The position numbers and the translations under genes are program-made. A stretch of 39,312 nt of DNA, taken from assembly GCA_012033205.1 (NCBI GenBank), contig JAAUSO010000056.1, positions 1 through 39,312 on the forward strand, given 5' to 3'. The notes beneath the pieces are model-generated. The model saw nothing but the letters and a program-made list of their open reading frames with translations, made no database searches and had not been told where the DNA came from. Shown here in pieces: positions 32,215-39,312 of this stretch; the first letter of the stretch is position 1; each line of letters opens with the position of its first letter. This DNA is from Richelia sp. SL_2_1. Lineage in GTDB: Bacteria > Cyanobacteriota > Cyanobacteriia > Cyanobacteriales > Nostocaceae.

Positions 32215-33135
32215 ATGGGGAATTTATGGAAACAATGGCTGGCAAACCTGGGATGGTCGCAGTCCTTGTTAAAGACTCTGGATATCATGTTAGTGCTGGC
32301 GCTAACGTATATGATGCTAGTATTTATTAGCGAACGTCGCACCCTATGGATGGTGCGGGGTTTTATTGTTTTGATGCTAGCTTCAGCTGTGAGTGGTTCC
32401 TTGCAATTGGAATTGCTCAATTTTGTTTTACAAAGCTTGGTATATGGTTGTGCTGTAGCAATGGCGATAACTCTTCAGTCAGAGTTTCGCCGCTTTCTAG
32501 AGCAATTGGGACGGGGTGAATTTCGCCAATTGTTCCAAACTTCAAGCTTAGCGGTACCGAAATCCTATAGTGTAATTGATGAAATTGTTGATGCAGTTAA
32601 AGAGCTTTCCAAAAACCGAATTGGGGCTTTGCTGATTGTAGAGACTACTGGTCCAATTGACGAACGGGATTTTTCCGTACCGGGAGTAAAGCTAAATGCT
32701 GAAGTTTCTAAGGAACTGCTACAAACAATTTTTCAACCAAAAACTCTTTTGCATGATGGTGCAACATTAATACGCGGTTCTCGGATTGTATCATCGGGTA
32801 TAATTTTACCGTTATCGGGTCGCACTGCCTCCCGTCAGTTGGGAACGCGACACCGTGCGGCTATGGGAATTACTGAGCGTGTGGAAAATTGTATTTGCGT
32901 TGTTGTATCAGAAGAAACAGGTTCTATTTCTCTAGCAGAAAGGGGAACTTTAAATAGACCATTGACAATCACGAAGCTGAGAGATTCCTTGGAGACTCGA
33001 TTTTCTCCTGCTGTGGATCGGGAAGCTGTAGCTCCCGGCTTATTTAGTTTAGGTCGTCAAATTCGTGATAAGTCAACCGCATTAATTTCACGTTTACTTG
33101 GCTTAGCATCGACTGCTTCTCGGAATAAAAAATGA
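32215..33135 (+). CDS. cdaA: Diadenylate cyclase CdaA
   Basis: Membrane enzyme making the second messenger c-di-AMP from two ATP. The 306-residue protein has three N-terminal membrane helices (about 22-39, 48-64, 68-87). A DAC domain follows (about 105-265) with the two signature motifs, DGA (181-183, [11 protein letters not shown]) and RHR (212-214, [11 protein letters not shown]). About 40 basic residues form the tail. c-di-AMP controls potassium and osmotic balance and, in cyanobacteria, night-time metabolism. The stop codon overlaps the uppS start by 4 bases. The linkage with lysA and uppS places c-di-AMP synthesis beside cell-wall precursor genes; the usual Gram-positive partners CdaR and GlmM are not here. 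Confidence 0.96.
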   Translation: MGNLWKQWLANLGWSQSLLKTLDIMLVLALTYMMLVFISERRTLWMVRGFIVLMLASAVSGSLQLELLNFVLQSLVYGCAVAMAITLQSEFRRFLEQLGRGEFRQLFQTSSLAVPKSYSVIDEIVDAVKELSKNRIGALLIVETTGPIDERDFSVPGVKLNAEVSKELLQTIFQPKTLLHDGATLIRGSRIVSSGIILPLSGRTASRQLGTRHRAAMGITERVENCICVVVSEETGSISLAERGTLNRPLTITKLRDSLETRFSPAVDREAVAPGLFSLGRQIRDKSTALISRLLGLASTASRNKK

Positions 33136-33881
33136 CAGCACAATCAACAAAACTGGAAGATTTACCAAGCGACTTAAAAAAAGAACTACTACCCAAGCAC
33201 GTTGCAGCAATTATGGATGGTAACGGTCGATGGGCTAAACGTAGAGGTTTACCTAGAATTATGGGGCATAAGCGAGGAGTTGATATTCTCAAAGATTTGC
33301 TCCGCTGCTGTCAAGATTGGGGAATAAAAGCTCTAACTGTTTATGCTTTTTCTACGGAAAACTGGGGTAGACCCCAAGAAGAAGTGGAGTTTTTGATGAC
33401 TTTGTTCCAGCGGGTTTTACGTCAAGAACTACGAGAAATGTTAGAAGAGAACGTAAAAATCAGCTTTGTAGGCAATTTACTCGCTTTACCAAATGCTCTA
33501 CAGGCAGAAATTAACAAATCTATTGAAGAAACTAAAAATAATCACGGTATTAAATTTAATGTTGCTACCAATTATGGGGGTAGAGAAGAAATTATCCAAG
33601 CTTGTCGCGCCATCGCCGAAAAGGTCGATAAAGGATTACTCCAACCTGATGAAATTAATCAAGCAGTATTTGAGCATCATCTTTACACCACTGGAAACTG
33701 TGACCCAGATTTAATTATTCGCACCAGTGGAGAAATGCGTTTAAGCAATTTTCTTTTATGGCAATCAGCTTATTCAGAAATATATTTTACCGATACTTTG
33801 TGGCCAGATTTTGACCGCAGCGAATTTAAGAAGGCTTTATTTGCTTATCAGCAAAGAGAACGGAGGTTTGGGAAAGTTTAA
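33132..33881 (+). CDS. uppS: Isoprenyl transferase (undecaprenyl diphosphate synthase)
   Basis: Cis-prenyltransferase that extends farnesyl diphosphate with IPP to make the C55 lipid carrier for peptidoglycan and surface glycans. The 249-residue protein has all conserved regions: [29 protein letters not shown] (catalytic Asp in MDGNGRW), [26 protein letters not shown], and the IPP-binding end [36 protein letters not shown]. It overlaps cdaA by 4 bases (ATGA). The downstream spacer is repeat-filled and no terminator was recognised. Confidence 0.97.
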   Translation: MTAQSTKLEDLPSDLKKELLPKHVAAIMDGNGRWAKRRGLPRIMGHKRGVDILKDLLRCCQDWGIKALTVYAFSTENWGRPQEEVEFLMTLFQRVLRQELREMLEENVKISFVGNLLALPNALQAEINKSIEETKNNHGIKFNVATNYGGREEIIQACRAIAEKVDKGLLQPDEINQAVFEHHLYTTGNCDPDLIIRTSGEMRLSNFLLWQSAYSEIYFTDTLWPDFDRSEFKKALFAYQQRERRFGKV

Positions 33882-33884
33882 TCA

Positions 33885-33960
33885 AATTGGTAATTGGTAA
33901 TTGGTAATTGGTAATTGGGAATAACCAGTGAATATAATTCGTAATTCGTAATTCGTAATT
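33885..33960. repeat. AATTGGT and GTAATTC heptamer repeats
   Basis: Four AATTGGT-type units (33886-33920) and four GTAATTC units (33937-33960). The array touches the stop codon of the DUF3143 gene on the other strand, between two convergent genes. Confidence 0.85.
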
Positions 33961-34258
33961 ATTGCCCCGGTGGTACTAACTTACTTTTATGGTCCAGAAA
34001 AATTGCCTCTTCTATATCTTGGCGACTGAGAGAATACTTAAACGAGCGTTGGATATCTTCTCTATTGTCTCCGGCATTGATATATCGGACTGTAATTTCT
34101 TCAATATCAAGCAAAATTTCTGCTTCCCAAGCAGGCTGCTTTACGCGCCACATATGTAAATATGTTTCGTTTTGTTGACAGCCTTTGTTTTCTAACCATT
34201 TTTCAATTTGCGGAAGTGGATGATTATATAGTGGGGTTTCGGAATTTAAAAGATACAT
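33959..34258 (-). CDS. DUF3143 family protein
   Basis: A 99-residue protein of a small family (DUF3143) that I associate with cyanobacteria and plastid-bearing organisms and that has no known function. Recognisable features are TPLYNHPLPQIEKWLENKGCQQ near the start, a strand-rich core WRVKQPAWEAEILLDIEEITVRY, and the end FKYSLSRQDIEEAIFLD. The protein is soluble with no signal peptide. It is the last of the leftward series with the J-proteins and DnaK but is separated from them by 500 bases, so it is probably transcribed separately. Confidence 0.85.
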   Translation of the reverse strand: MYLLNSETPLYNHPLPQIEKWLENKGCQQNETYLHMWRVKQPAWEAEILLDIEEITVRYINAGDNREDIQRSFKYSLSRQDIEEAIFLDHKSKLVPPGQ

Positions 34259-34765
34259 AGGAATTTTAGATTTTAGATTTTAGATTTTAGATTTTAGATT
34301 AATGTGAATTCGTAGTGATTGTTTTGTGATTGTCAGATTTCATTTGATCAGCGCGTACTTCATATTTTGCAGCATAAAAACCTATCTGCAAAATAATTAT
34401 AATTACTAAGGATTGAAAATTAAATAAAATACAAAACCTCACCCTGTCCTGTCGGACATCCCTCTCCTTGATAAAGAGAGGTAAAGATTTTTACACAGTA
34501 AAAACCAAGGGTGAGGTTTAATTATAGATTTGTACATTATTTTATCCGCTTTCCTAATTGTTTGACTTGATTCTTACCCGCTATTGGGTTGCAAACCCCA
34601 TTCTGATCGCACAAGTCCATTCAAATGGACTAATAAAAAACAGGTTTACGTTAGTTATATTTTGATTTTGATTTTGATTTCTATTTTTTATTATCTAATT
34701 AATCATGCTTATGATGCAAGATATAAGGTACCGCATCTCGCCATTTTATTAAGTATTTTGACTTT
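34259..34765. other. Repeat-rich spacer upstream of the DUF3143 gene
   Basis: These 507 bases hold a TTTTAGA heptamer array (34264-34300), AT-rich DNA, the MITE-related hairpin element (34434-34519), and a GTCCATTCAAATGGAC palindrome (34614-34629). A 61-codon frame (34584-34769) encodes a hydrophobic stretch but begins in the palindrome region and lacks a ribosome site; it is not called as a gene. Confidence 0.6.
34434..34519. repeat. MITE-related hairpin repeat (CCTCACCCT family)
   Basis: AAACCTCACCCT and AGGGTGAGGTTT form perfect 12-bp terminal inverted repeats 86 bases apart, with an inner CCTCTC/GAGAGG stem. The arms match the inner arms of the element at 26810-26937, so the two are members of one family, this one lacking the outer TATAGCA ends. 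Confidence 0.75.
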
Positions 34766-35305
34766 TTAATTGTGAAATTGATTGACAATATTTGATTGAT
34801 TTGAGTTAATTATTTGCTGCACTACAATATCTGGCTGTTGGATGTTTGTTTGAAAAGCTGCTTCACCTTTAGTTAAACCTACGGCAATTACTAAGAGCAA
34901 ACATCCTAAAAAGGTTAATCCGAGAATAAATAAAGCAAAAATCTCACCTGGTGAAAGGGGGCGATCGCTAGCATCAAGGTAAGCGGATCTAGATAGATGA
35001 CGACTTTCAGAAACGGGATGATTTAAATCGGAGGGTACTTGAATCACTGAAAAGCGGGAATAGCCAATTTTCAAGTCGTAACTCAAGCGTTTTTGGGGAT
35101 TGCTGAGGGTACCGTAAGCTTCGTTAAGTTTTTGAAATTTAACGGTAGCAAGTGGGGTGGGTAAATCCGTGGTATCGGGATGATAGCGTTTGCTAAGTTC
35201 TCGGTAAGCACGACGGATTTCGATGGCTGAAGCTGCTGGATGAACACCTAACAAGGAATAGTAGGTTGGTTCACTGCGGCTTGGTATTGTCCGATTTTGA
35301 TTCAC
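34766..35305 (-). CDS. J-domain protein with a C-terminal membrane helix
   Basis: A 179-residue DnaJ-like co-chaperone. The J domain (residues 14-75) has YYSLLGVHPAASAIEIRRAYRELSKRYHPDTTDLP, including the HPD tripeptide that stimulates Hsp70 ATPase, and KLNEAYGTLSNPQKRLSYD. A linker of about 45 residues leads to a hydrophobic helix (about 122-144, IFALFILGLTFLGCLLLVIAVGL) and a short polar Asn/Gln-rich tail. It is therefore likely membrane-anchored with the J domain in the cytoplasm. The start is GTG 35305. It lies 131 bases after dnaJ and in line with dnaK, which suggests it recruits that Hsp70 to a membrane. Confidence 0.88.
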   Translation of the reverse strand: MNQNRTIPSRSEPTYYSLLGVHPAASAIEIRRAYRELSKRYHPDTTDLPTPLATVKFQKLNEAYGTLSNPQKRLSYDLKIGYSRFSVIQVPSDLNHPVSESRHLSRSAYLDASDRPLSPGEIFALFILGLTFLGCLLLVIAVGLTKGEAAFQTNIQQPDIVVQQIINSNQSNIVNQFHN

Positions 35306-35436
35306 AGCTATGTTCGTTACCTTGCGGACAGCTTTTTCTCATATTTTAAAACTATCTTTTTATCGCAAGCGATGAAAATCAGCATTATATAAATAAATAT
35401 TTGTGAATTTGAGTTTAAATTCTGCTAGGGATTAAA

Positions 35437-36414
35437 TTATTTAATTAAATTACCGCGAGGTTTAAAAGTTTCAATTTCCCGTAACTTTTCGTAAAGTTCG
35501 CGCTCTTGGGGACTGATATTTTTAGGAGTAATGATTTGAATCTCTACAAGTTGGTTTCCACGCTTACCTTTTTCGTCGGGATAGCCTTTACCTTCTAAGC
35601 GTAACCTTTGACCTGACCTAACTCCTGGAGGAATTGTCATTTTTACTAATCCATCTAAGGTCGGTGCTTCTACTTGTCCTCCTAAAACTGCTTCACAGGG
35701 AGTAATCGGTACTTGACAGTGGATGTCGGTGCCTTCAAGTTTAAAAATATGATGGGGTTGTACGGTAATTTTTAAGTATAAATCGCCCCCACTAATGCCC
35801 TGGTTTCGTAATCGGATAGTTTGTCCTGTTACCATACCTGGGGGCATATTAACTTCTAAAGAACGTCCATCTTCAAGACGAATTCTTTCTAAACCACCTT
35901 GGTAAGCTTTTTCTAAGGGTAAAGTTAATCTTGCTTCGATATCGCGACGAGTTGGACGGGAGCTTGGAGTATAAGCAACTTTTGTTTTTGGAGTACGAAA
36001 TGGGTCAGTAGTTGTACTATCAGTATAACTACTAGATGTATTGGCTGCTTGATTTTTTACACCAAAAACTTGGTCGATAAAGGTATCAAAATTATCGTAT
36101 TTAGCGGGATTGACATCTTGTGTACGACCGTTTGGTTGATTCGATGTTTTGCGCGGTTTTGATCCAGCAAAACCATTTTGCTTCCAGAAAACGCTAAATT
36201 GGTCGTACTGAGCGCGTTTACTGGGGTCGCTCAAAACTTCGTAAGCTTCATTTATATCTTTAAATTTCTCTTCTGCGGTTTTATCACCAGGATTGAGATC
36301 TGGGTGAAATTGTCGCGCTAATCGTCGGTAACTTTTTTTGATTTCCTCATTTGTCGCATTTTTAGATACTCCTAAAATTTCGTAATAATCCCGAAAATTC
36401 TGCAAGTTTTGCAT
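35437..36414 (-). CDS. dnaJ: DnaJ-type co-chaperone without zinc finger (type II Hsp40)
   Basis: A 325-residue Hsp40. The J domain (8-70) has [35 protein letters not shown] with HPD and [22 protein letters not shown] linker of about 90 residues follows, rich in Asn, Ser and Thr. The two C-terminal client-binding beta domains (about 155-310) include [17 protein letters not shown] and [32 protein letters not shown]. The CxxCxGxG zinc repeats of type I DnaJ are absent. It sits 385 bases downstream of the long-tailed DnaK on the same strand, the arrangement of the cyanobacterial dnaK3-dnaJ pair, so it is probably the partner of that DnaK. Confidence 0.92.
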   Translation of the reverse strand: MQNLQNFRDYYEILGVSKNATNEEIKKSYRRLARQFHPDLNPGDKTAEEKFKDINEAYEVLSDPSKRAQYDQFSVFWKQNGFAGSKPRKTSNQPNGRTQDVNPAKYDNFDTFIDQVFGVKNQAANTSSSYTDSTTTDPFRTPKTKVAYTPSSRPTRRDIEARLTLPLEKAYQGGLERIRLEDGRSLEVNMPPGMVTGQTIRLRNQGISGGDLYLKITVQPHHIFKLEGTDIHCQVPITPCEAVLGGQVEAPTLDGLVKMTIPPGVRSGQRLRLEGKGYPDEKGKRGNQLVEIQIITPKNISPQERELYEKLREIETFKPRGNLIK

Positions 36415-36799
36415 AGTAAGTTGTTTAAATGAATCGATTAATAGATTTTTTGTTTCTTAATAATTTACGTTTCGGTTGATAATAATACGGTCGCTCACAA
36501 AGATGAAACGATTTCTAATTGGTTTTTCTGAGATTTTCTGCTGGCTTTTATATTTCTATTTTGTACTCTTGTTTAGGATTAAAATCCGTACATAGAACTC
36601 CTAATTGAAAAAAATCAGTACACTTCCCCATTCCCCATTCCCTATTCCCTATTCCCTATTCCCTATTCCCCATTCCCTATTCCCTAAACCTGATATGGCT
36701 GCCCCACGATAGCCGCTAATAGTGAAAGAATTAAGGGGGTGGTTTACCCTCCCACAAAGAAAAATTTACATTCGGTTGCCAAAGCTAATTTAAACAACA
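36415..36799. other. Spacer between dnaK and dnaJ with a CCCTATT repeat
   Basis: The 385 bases contain a CCCTATT/CCCCATT heptamer array (36623-36687), a short GC-richer patch (36695-36720) and a GGGGGTGG...CCCTCCC inverted word near 36736-36756, which could end the dnaK message. The dnaJ promoter would lie between 36415 and 36620. No gene is apparent. Confidence 0.6.
36623..36687. repeat. Heptanucleotide tandem repeat (CCCTATT)
   Basis: About nine units of ATTCCCT with some ATTCCCC variants, the same class as at 4213-4313. Confidence 0.9.
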
Positions 36800-39046
36800 C
36801 TACAACCAATCATCATCCTCTTCATCCCAGTTATCTTGATAGCTCGGTTTCGATGGTTTACGTGACGAATAACCTTTGTCATAGCTTGGGTAGCTTGGCT
36901 CACTGTTGTTTCTGCTACCCGAATCTCGGTAGGAATCTCGACCACCATTGCGATCGCCATCTCTACTACCTCCGTAGCCCCGCTCAGCATCCCTACTATT
37001 GCTACTGTAATTCCCCCCGCCGTCTCTACTGCCACCATAACCCCTTTCGCCATCTCTACCCCCATAGCCTTTATCGTAATCTTTGCCGTAACCTCCCCGG
37101 TCATAATCTCGACTGTAGCCCCGATTTGAATCCCTACCGTAACCCTTGTCGTAAAAATCATCATCGCGATCTTTGTCACCGATAAAGATATCGCGGATGG
37201 TACCGAATAAATCGTCTTCTTCGTCTTCAGCGTAATACTGACGAACTTCTTTATTCAAATCGGATAAAGCATCTTGTAAATCGGCGTAAGTTTGATCAAT
37301 ACCGCGATCGTCATCGGCTTTTAAACTATCGCGCAAATCTCGACAAATATTATCAATTCGTTGACGACGATTACGAGCAAATTGCATTCCAAAATCCAGG
37401 GCGACTTCTCGCAACTGTCTTTCGGCTTGTAAAATTAATGCTTCGGCACGGGTGCGTTTTTCGACTTTTTCTTTACGCTGTCTATCCACATCGGCGAATT
37501 TTTCCGCTTCCCGAATTGCCTGCTGAATATCAGCTTCAGTCAAGTTGGAAGCGCCTTGAATGGTAATACTTTGTTCTCTACCTGTGGTTTTATCTAATGC
37601 TGTCACCTGTAAAATTCCGTTGGCATCAATATCAAAAGATACTTGAATTTGCGGTATTCCTCTAGGTGCGGGAGGAATGCCATACAGTTTAAAACGTCCC
37701 AAGGCTTTGTTATCGGCAGCCATTTCGCGTTCGCCTTGAACTACGTGAACTTCTACAGTGTTTTGATTGTTTTCGGAGGTGGAGAAAATATCCGAGCGGC
37801 GAACGGGTATGGTAGTGTTGCGAGGAATTAACTTTTTCATCAACCCGCCGATGGTTTCCAAGCCGATTGATAGGGGAGTCACATCAAGCAGCAATACATC
37901 TTTAAATTCGCCAGCGAGAATACCCGCTTGTACCGCAGCACCAATACCCACAACTTCATCGGGATTAACATTTTGGTTGGGTTGTAAGCCAATCATTCCC
38001 TCAACCAATTTTTCGATAATTGGCATTCTGGTTGAACCACCGACAAGTACAACTTCTTCGATGTCTCGCGGTGTCATTCCAGCATCTCGCAGCGCTCGTT
38101 TGACAGGAATTCGCAATTTACCCAACAAGTCATCGCACATTCCTTCAAATTGGGAACGAGTCAAACGAGTTTCTAAATGTTTCGGTCCATCTTGATCGGC
38201 AGTAATAAAAGGTAAATTAATATCGGTAACGCTAACCGCTGAAAGTTCAATTTTCGCTTTTTCCGCAGCTTCCATTAAACGTTGTAAAGCTTGGCGATCG
38301 CGTCTTAAGTCTACTCCTTCATCTTCAAGGAATTTCTCGGCTAACCAATCGACAATCCGCTTATCAAAGTCGTTTCCACCCAATTGAGTATCTCCGGATG
38401 TGGCTTTGACTTCAAATACACCATCACCGATTTCTAAGATGGATACGTCGAAGGTTCCACCACCCAAGTCAAATACTAAAATTATTTCGTTTTCGGCTTT
38501 ATCTAAACCGTAAGCTAAAGAAGCCGCAGTCGGTTCGTTAAGAATTCGTAATACTTCCAAACCAGCAATTCTTCCTGCATCCCTGGTAGCTTGTCGCTGA
38601 GCATCATTAAAATAAGCAGGAACGGTAATTACTGCACCCGTTACAGCTTCACCTAAGTATCTACTAGCATCTTCGGCTAATTTCTTGAGAATCATCGCCG
38701 AAAGTTCTTCTGGGGCGAAATCTTTCTTTACACGAGGACAAACAATTTTTGTATTCCCAAATTCGTCTTTACGGACTGTATAAGGAACTCGTTTCGATTC
38801 TGGATTTAATTCCGAATATTTACGTCCCATAAAACGCTTGATAGCAAAAAAGGTATTCTGAGGATTGAGAACAGTTTGTCTGCGTGCCATTTGTCCGACA
38901 ACCTTTTCGCCGTCTTTGCTAAAGCCCACAACGGAGGGAGTGGTTCGCATTCCTTCTGCATTGGCAATAACCACCGGCTTGCCACCTTCCATCACGGCGA
39001 CTACAGAGTTTGTTGTACCCAAGTCGATGCCTACTACCTTGCCCAT
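36800..39046 (-). CDS. dnaK: Hsp70 chaperone DnaK, long-tailed form (probably DnaK3)
   Basis: ATP-dependent chaperone of 748 residues, over 100 longer than E. coli DnaK. The ATPase domain is complete: [52 protein letters not shown] and [11 protein letters not shown]. The linker [13 protein letters not shown] leads to the substrate domain and helical lid. From about residue 626 the usual short tail is replaced by 123 residues rich in Gly, Tyr, Arg, Asp and Ser, with repeated RGYGGSRDG units, ending in the acidic EEDDDWL. In cyanobacteria the DnaK encoded with a downstream dnaJ and carrying a long acidic tail is DnaK3, reported to be membrane-associated and essential. AGGAGA lies 10-15 bases before the ATG. 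No CIRCE element is visible in the 266 bases upstream. Confidence 0.95.
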   Translation of the reverse strand: MGKVVGIDLGTTNSVVAVMEGGKPVVIANAEGMRTTPSVVGFSKDGEKVVGQMARRQTVLNPQNTFFAIKRFMGRKYSELNPESKRVPYTVRKDEFGNTKIVCPRVKKDFAPEELSAMILKKLAEDASRYLGEAVTGAVITVPAYFNDAQRQATRDAGRIAGLEVLRILNEPTAASLAYGLDKAENEIILVFDLGGGTFDVSILEIGDGVFEVKATSGDTQLGGNDFDKRIVDWLAEKFLEDEGVDLRRDRQALQRLMEAAEKAKIELSAVSVTDINLPFITADQDGPKHLETRLTRSQFEGMCDDLLGKLRIPVKRALRDAGMTPRDIEEVVLVGGSTRMPIIEKLVEGMIGLQPNQNVNPDEVVGIGAAVQAGILAGEFKDVLLLDVTPLSIGLETIGGLMKKLIPRNTTIPVRRSDIFSTSENNQNTVEVHVVQGEREMAADNKALGRFKLYGIPPAPRGIPQIQVSFDIDANGILQVTALDKTTGREQSITIQGASNLTEADIQQAIREAEKFADVDRQRKEKVEKRTRAEALILQAERQLREVALDFGMQFARNRRQRIDNICRDLRDSLKADDDRGIDQTYADLQDALSDLNKEVRQYYAEDEEDDLFGTIRDIFIGDKDRDDDFYDKGYGRDSNRGYSRDYDRGGYGKDYDKGYGGRDGERGYGGSRDGGGNYSSNSRDAERGYGGSRDGDRNGGRDSYRDSGSRNNSEPSYPSYDKGYSSRKPSKPSYQDNWDEEDDDWL

Positions 39047-39312
39047 GCCCTACGTTTCTCCTAGTATCTTTTATAAATATATGTTTAGAAGTAATGCTTG
39101 ATTTATTGTATCTTGCAGTTGAGGAATACATTGTCAACCTTCATGAGCAAAAATCAAGTCTGAAATTGGAAATAATTTAATTAATCTACAATTTATCTAC
39201 AAAACAAGCGATTAACAGCCCTACTTGATTTTTTTCACCCAATCAGGTAATAAATGTACCTAAAAAACATTTGTTAATTCATGCTTCATCCTTATCCTTT
39301 ATAGTTTCTGAT
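39047..39312. other. Upstream region of dnaK, cut by the window edge
   Basis: AT-rich DNA holding the dnaK ribosome site (AGGAGA on the minus strand near 39058) and presumably its promoter. No CIRCE-type TTAGCACTC inverted repeat and no open frame of note were found. Confidence 0.5.

Noticed and set aside
34584-34769. 61-codon frame with hydrophobic stretches
   Set aside because: It begins in a palindromic repeat region, has no ribosome site and runs into the end of the J-protein gene; there is too little support for a gene.
36739-37185. 148-codon frame opposite the dnaK tail
   Set aside because: It is the antisense shadow of the low-complexity DnaK tail; Tyr/His/Asn-rich composition follows from the repeat codons.
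39047-39312. CIRCE/HrcA operator before dnaK
   Set aside because: No TTAGCACTC-N9-GAGTGCTAA inverted repeat is present in the available upstream sequence.

Overview
The window is chromosomal DNA from a cyanobacterium, most likely a filamentous one of the Nostocales type. The signs are a phycobiliprotein lyase of the CpcS/CpeS family, a CYP110-like cytochrome P450, many HIP1 palindromes (GCGATCGC), and abundant heptanucleotide tandem repeats (CCCTATT, ACTCCTA, AATTGGT, TTTGACC types) between genes. Genes are mostly housekeeping genes in short operons, separated by AT-rich, repeat-laden spacers. No CRISPR array, prophage, rRNA operon or complete insertion sequence was seen.

Layout. 1-2.3 kb: ispH and a small secreted/membrane protein. 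2.5-3.8 kb: a lipoprotein of the alkaline phosphatase superfamily with unusual metal-site residues (minus strand). 4.5-6.7 kb: a subtilisin-family protease whose N-terminal domain is one base out of frame, followed by a small protein resembling that N-terminal domain. 6.9-9.5 kb: a beta-helix/carbohydrate-binding/DUF4114 protein (minus). 9.8-10.4 kb: bilin lyase (minus). 11.1-17.9 kb: a rightward set encoding an RND efflux adaptor, RND pump, cytochrome P450 and TetR regulator. 18-19.3 kb: a glycosyltransferase remnant and an intact family 2 glycosyltransferase (minus). 19.5-24.1 kb: the translation/transcription block rplS, tRNA-Trp, secE, nusG, rplK, rplA, rplJ, rplL, with recognisable autoregulatory leaders. 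24.3-26.0 kb: a Ser/Thr kinase (minus). 26.3-26.8 kb: a toxin-antitoxin pair followed by a MITE-like element. 27.1-29.6 kb: clpC (minus). 30-33.9 kb: rimI diverging from lysA-cdaA-uppS. 34-39 kb: a DUF3143 protein, a membrane J-protein, DnaJ and a long-tailed DnaK (probably DnaK3), all minus.

How the genes work together. The ribosomal block carries two apparent feedback sites: a hairpin just before rplA that resembles the L1 site of 23S rRNA, and an L10 leader with a terminator-like hairpin before rplJ. cdaA and uppS overlap and link c-di-AMP synthesis to the lipid carrier of cell-wall synthesis, next to lysA (lysine). DnaK, DnaJ and the membrane J-protein look like one chaperone team. The RND-P450-TetR set looks like a detoxification or metabolite export unit with a candidate operator before the P450. 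The most unusual items are the protease plus stand-alone propeptide-like protein, the L1-site mimic, the phosphatase lacking zinc-site histidines, the MITE, and gene ends that have been formed by dispersed repeats.
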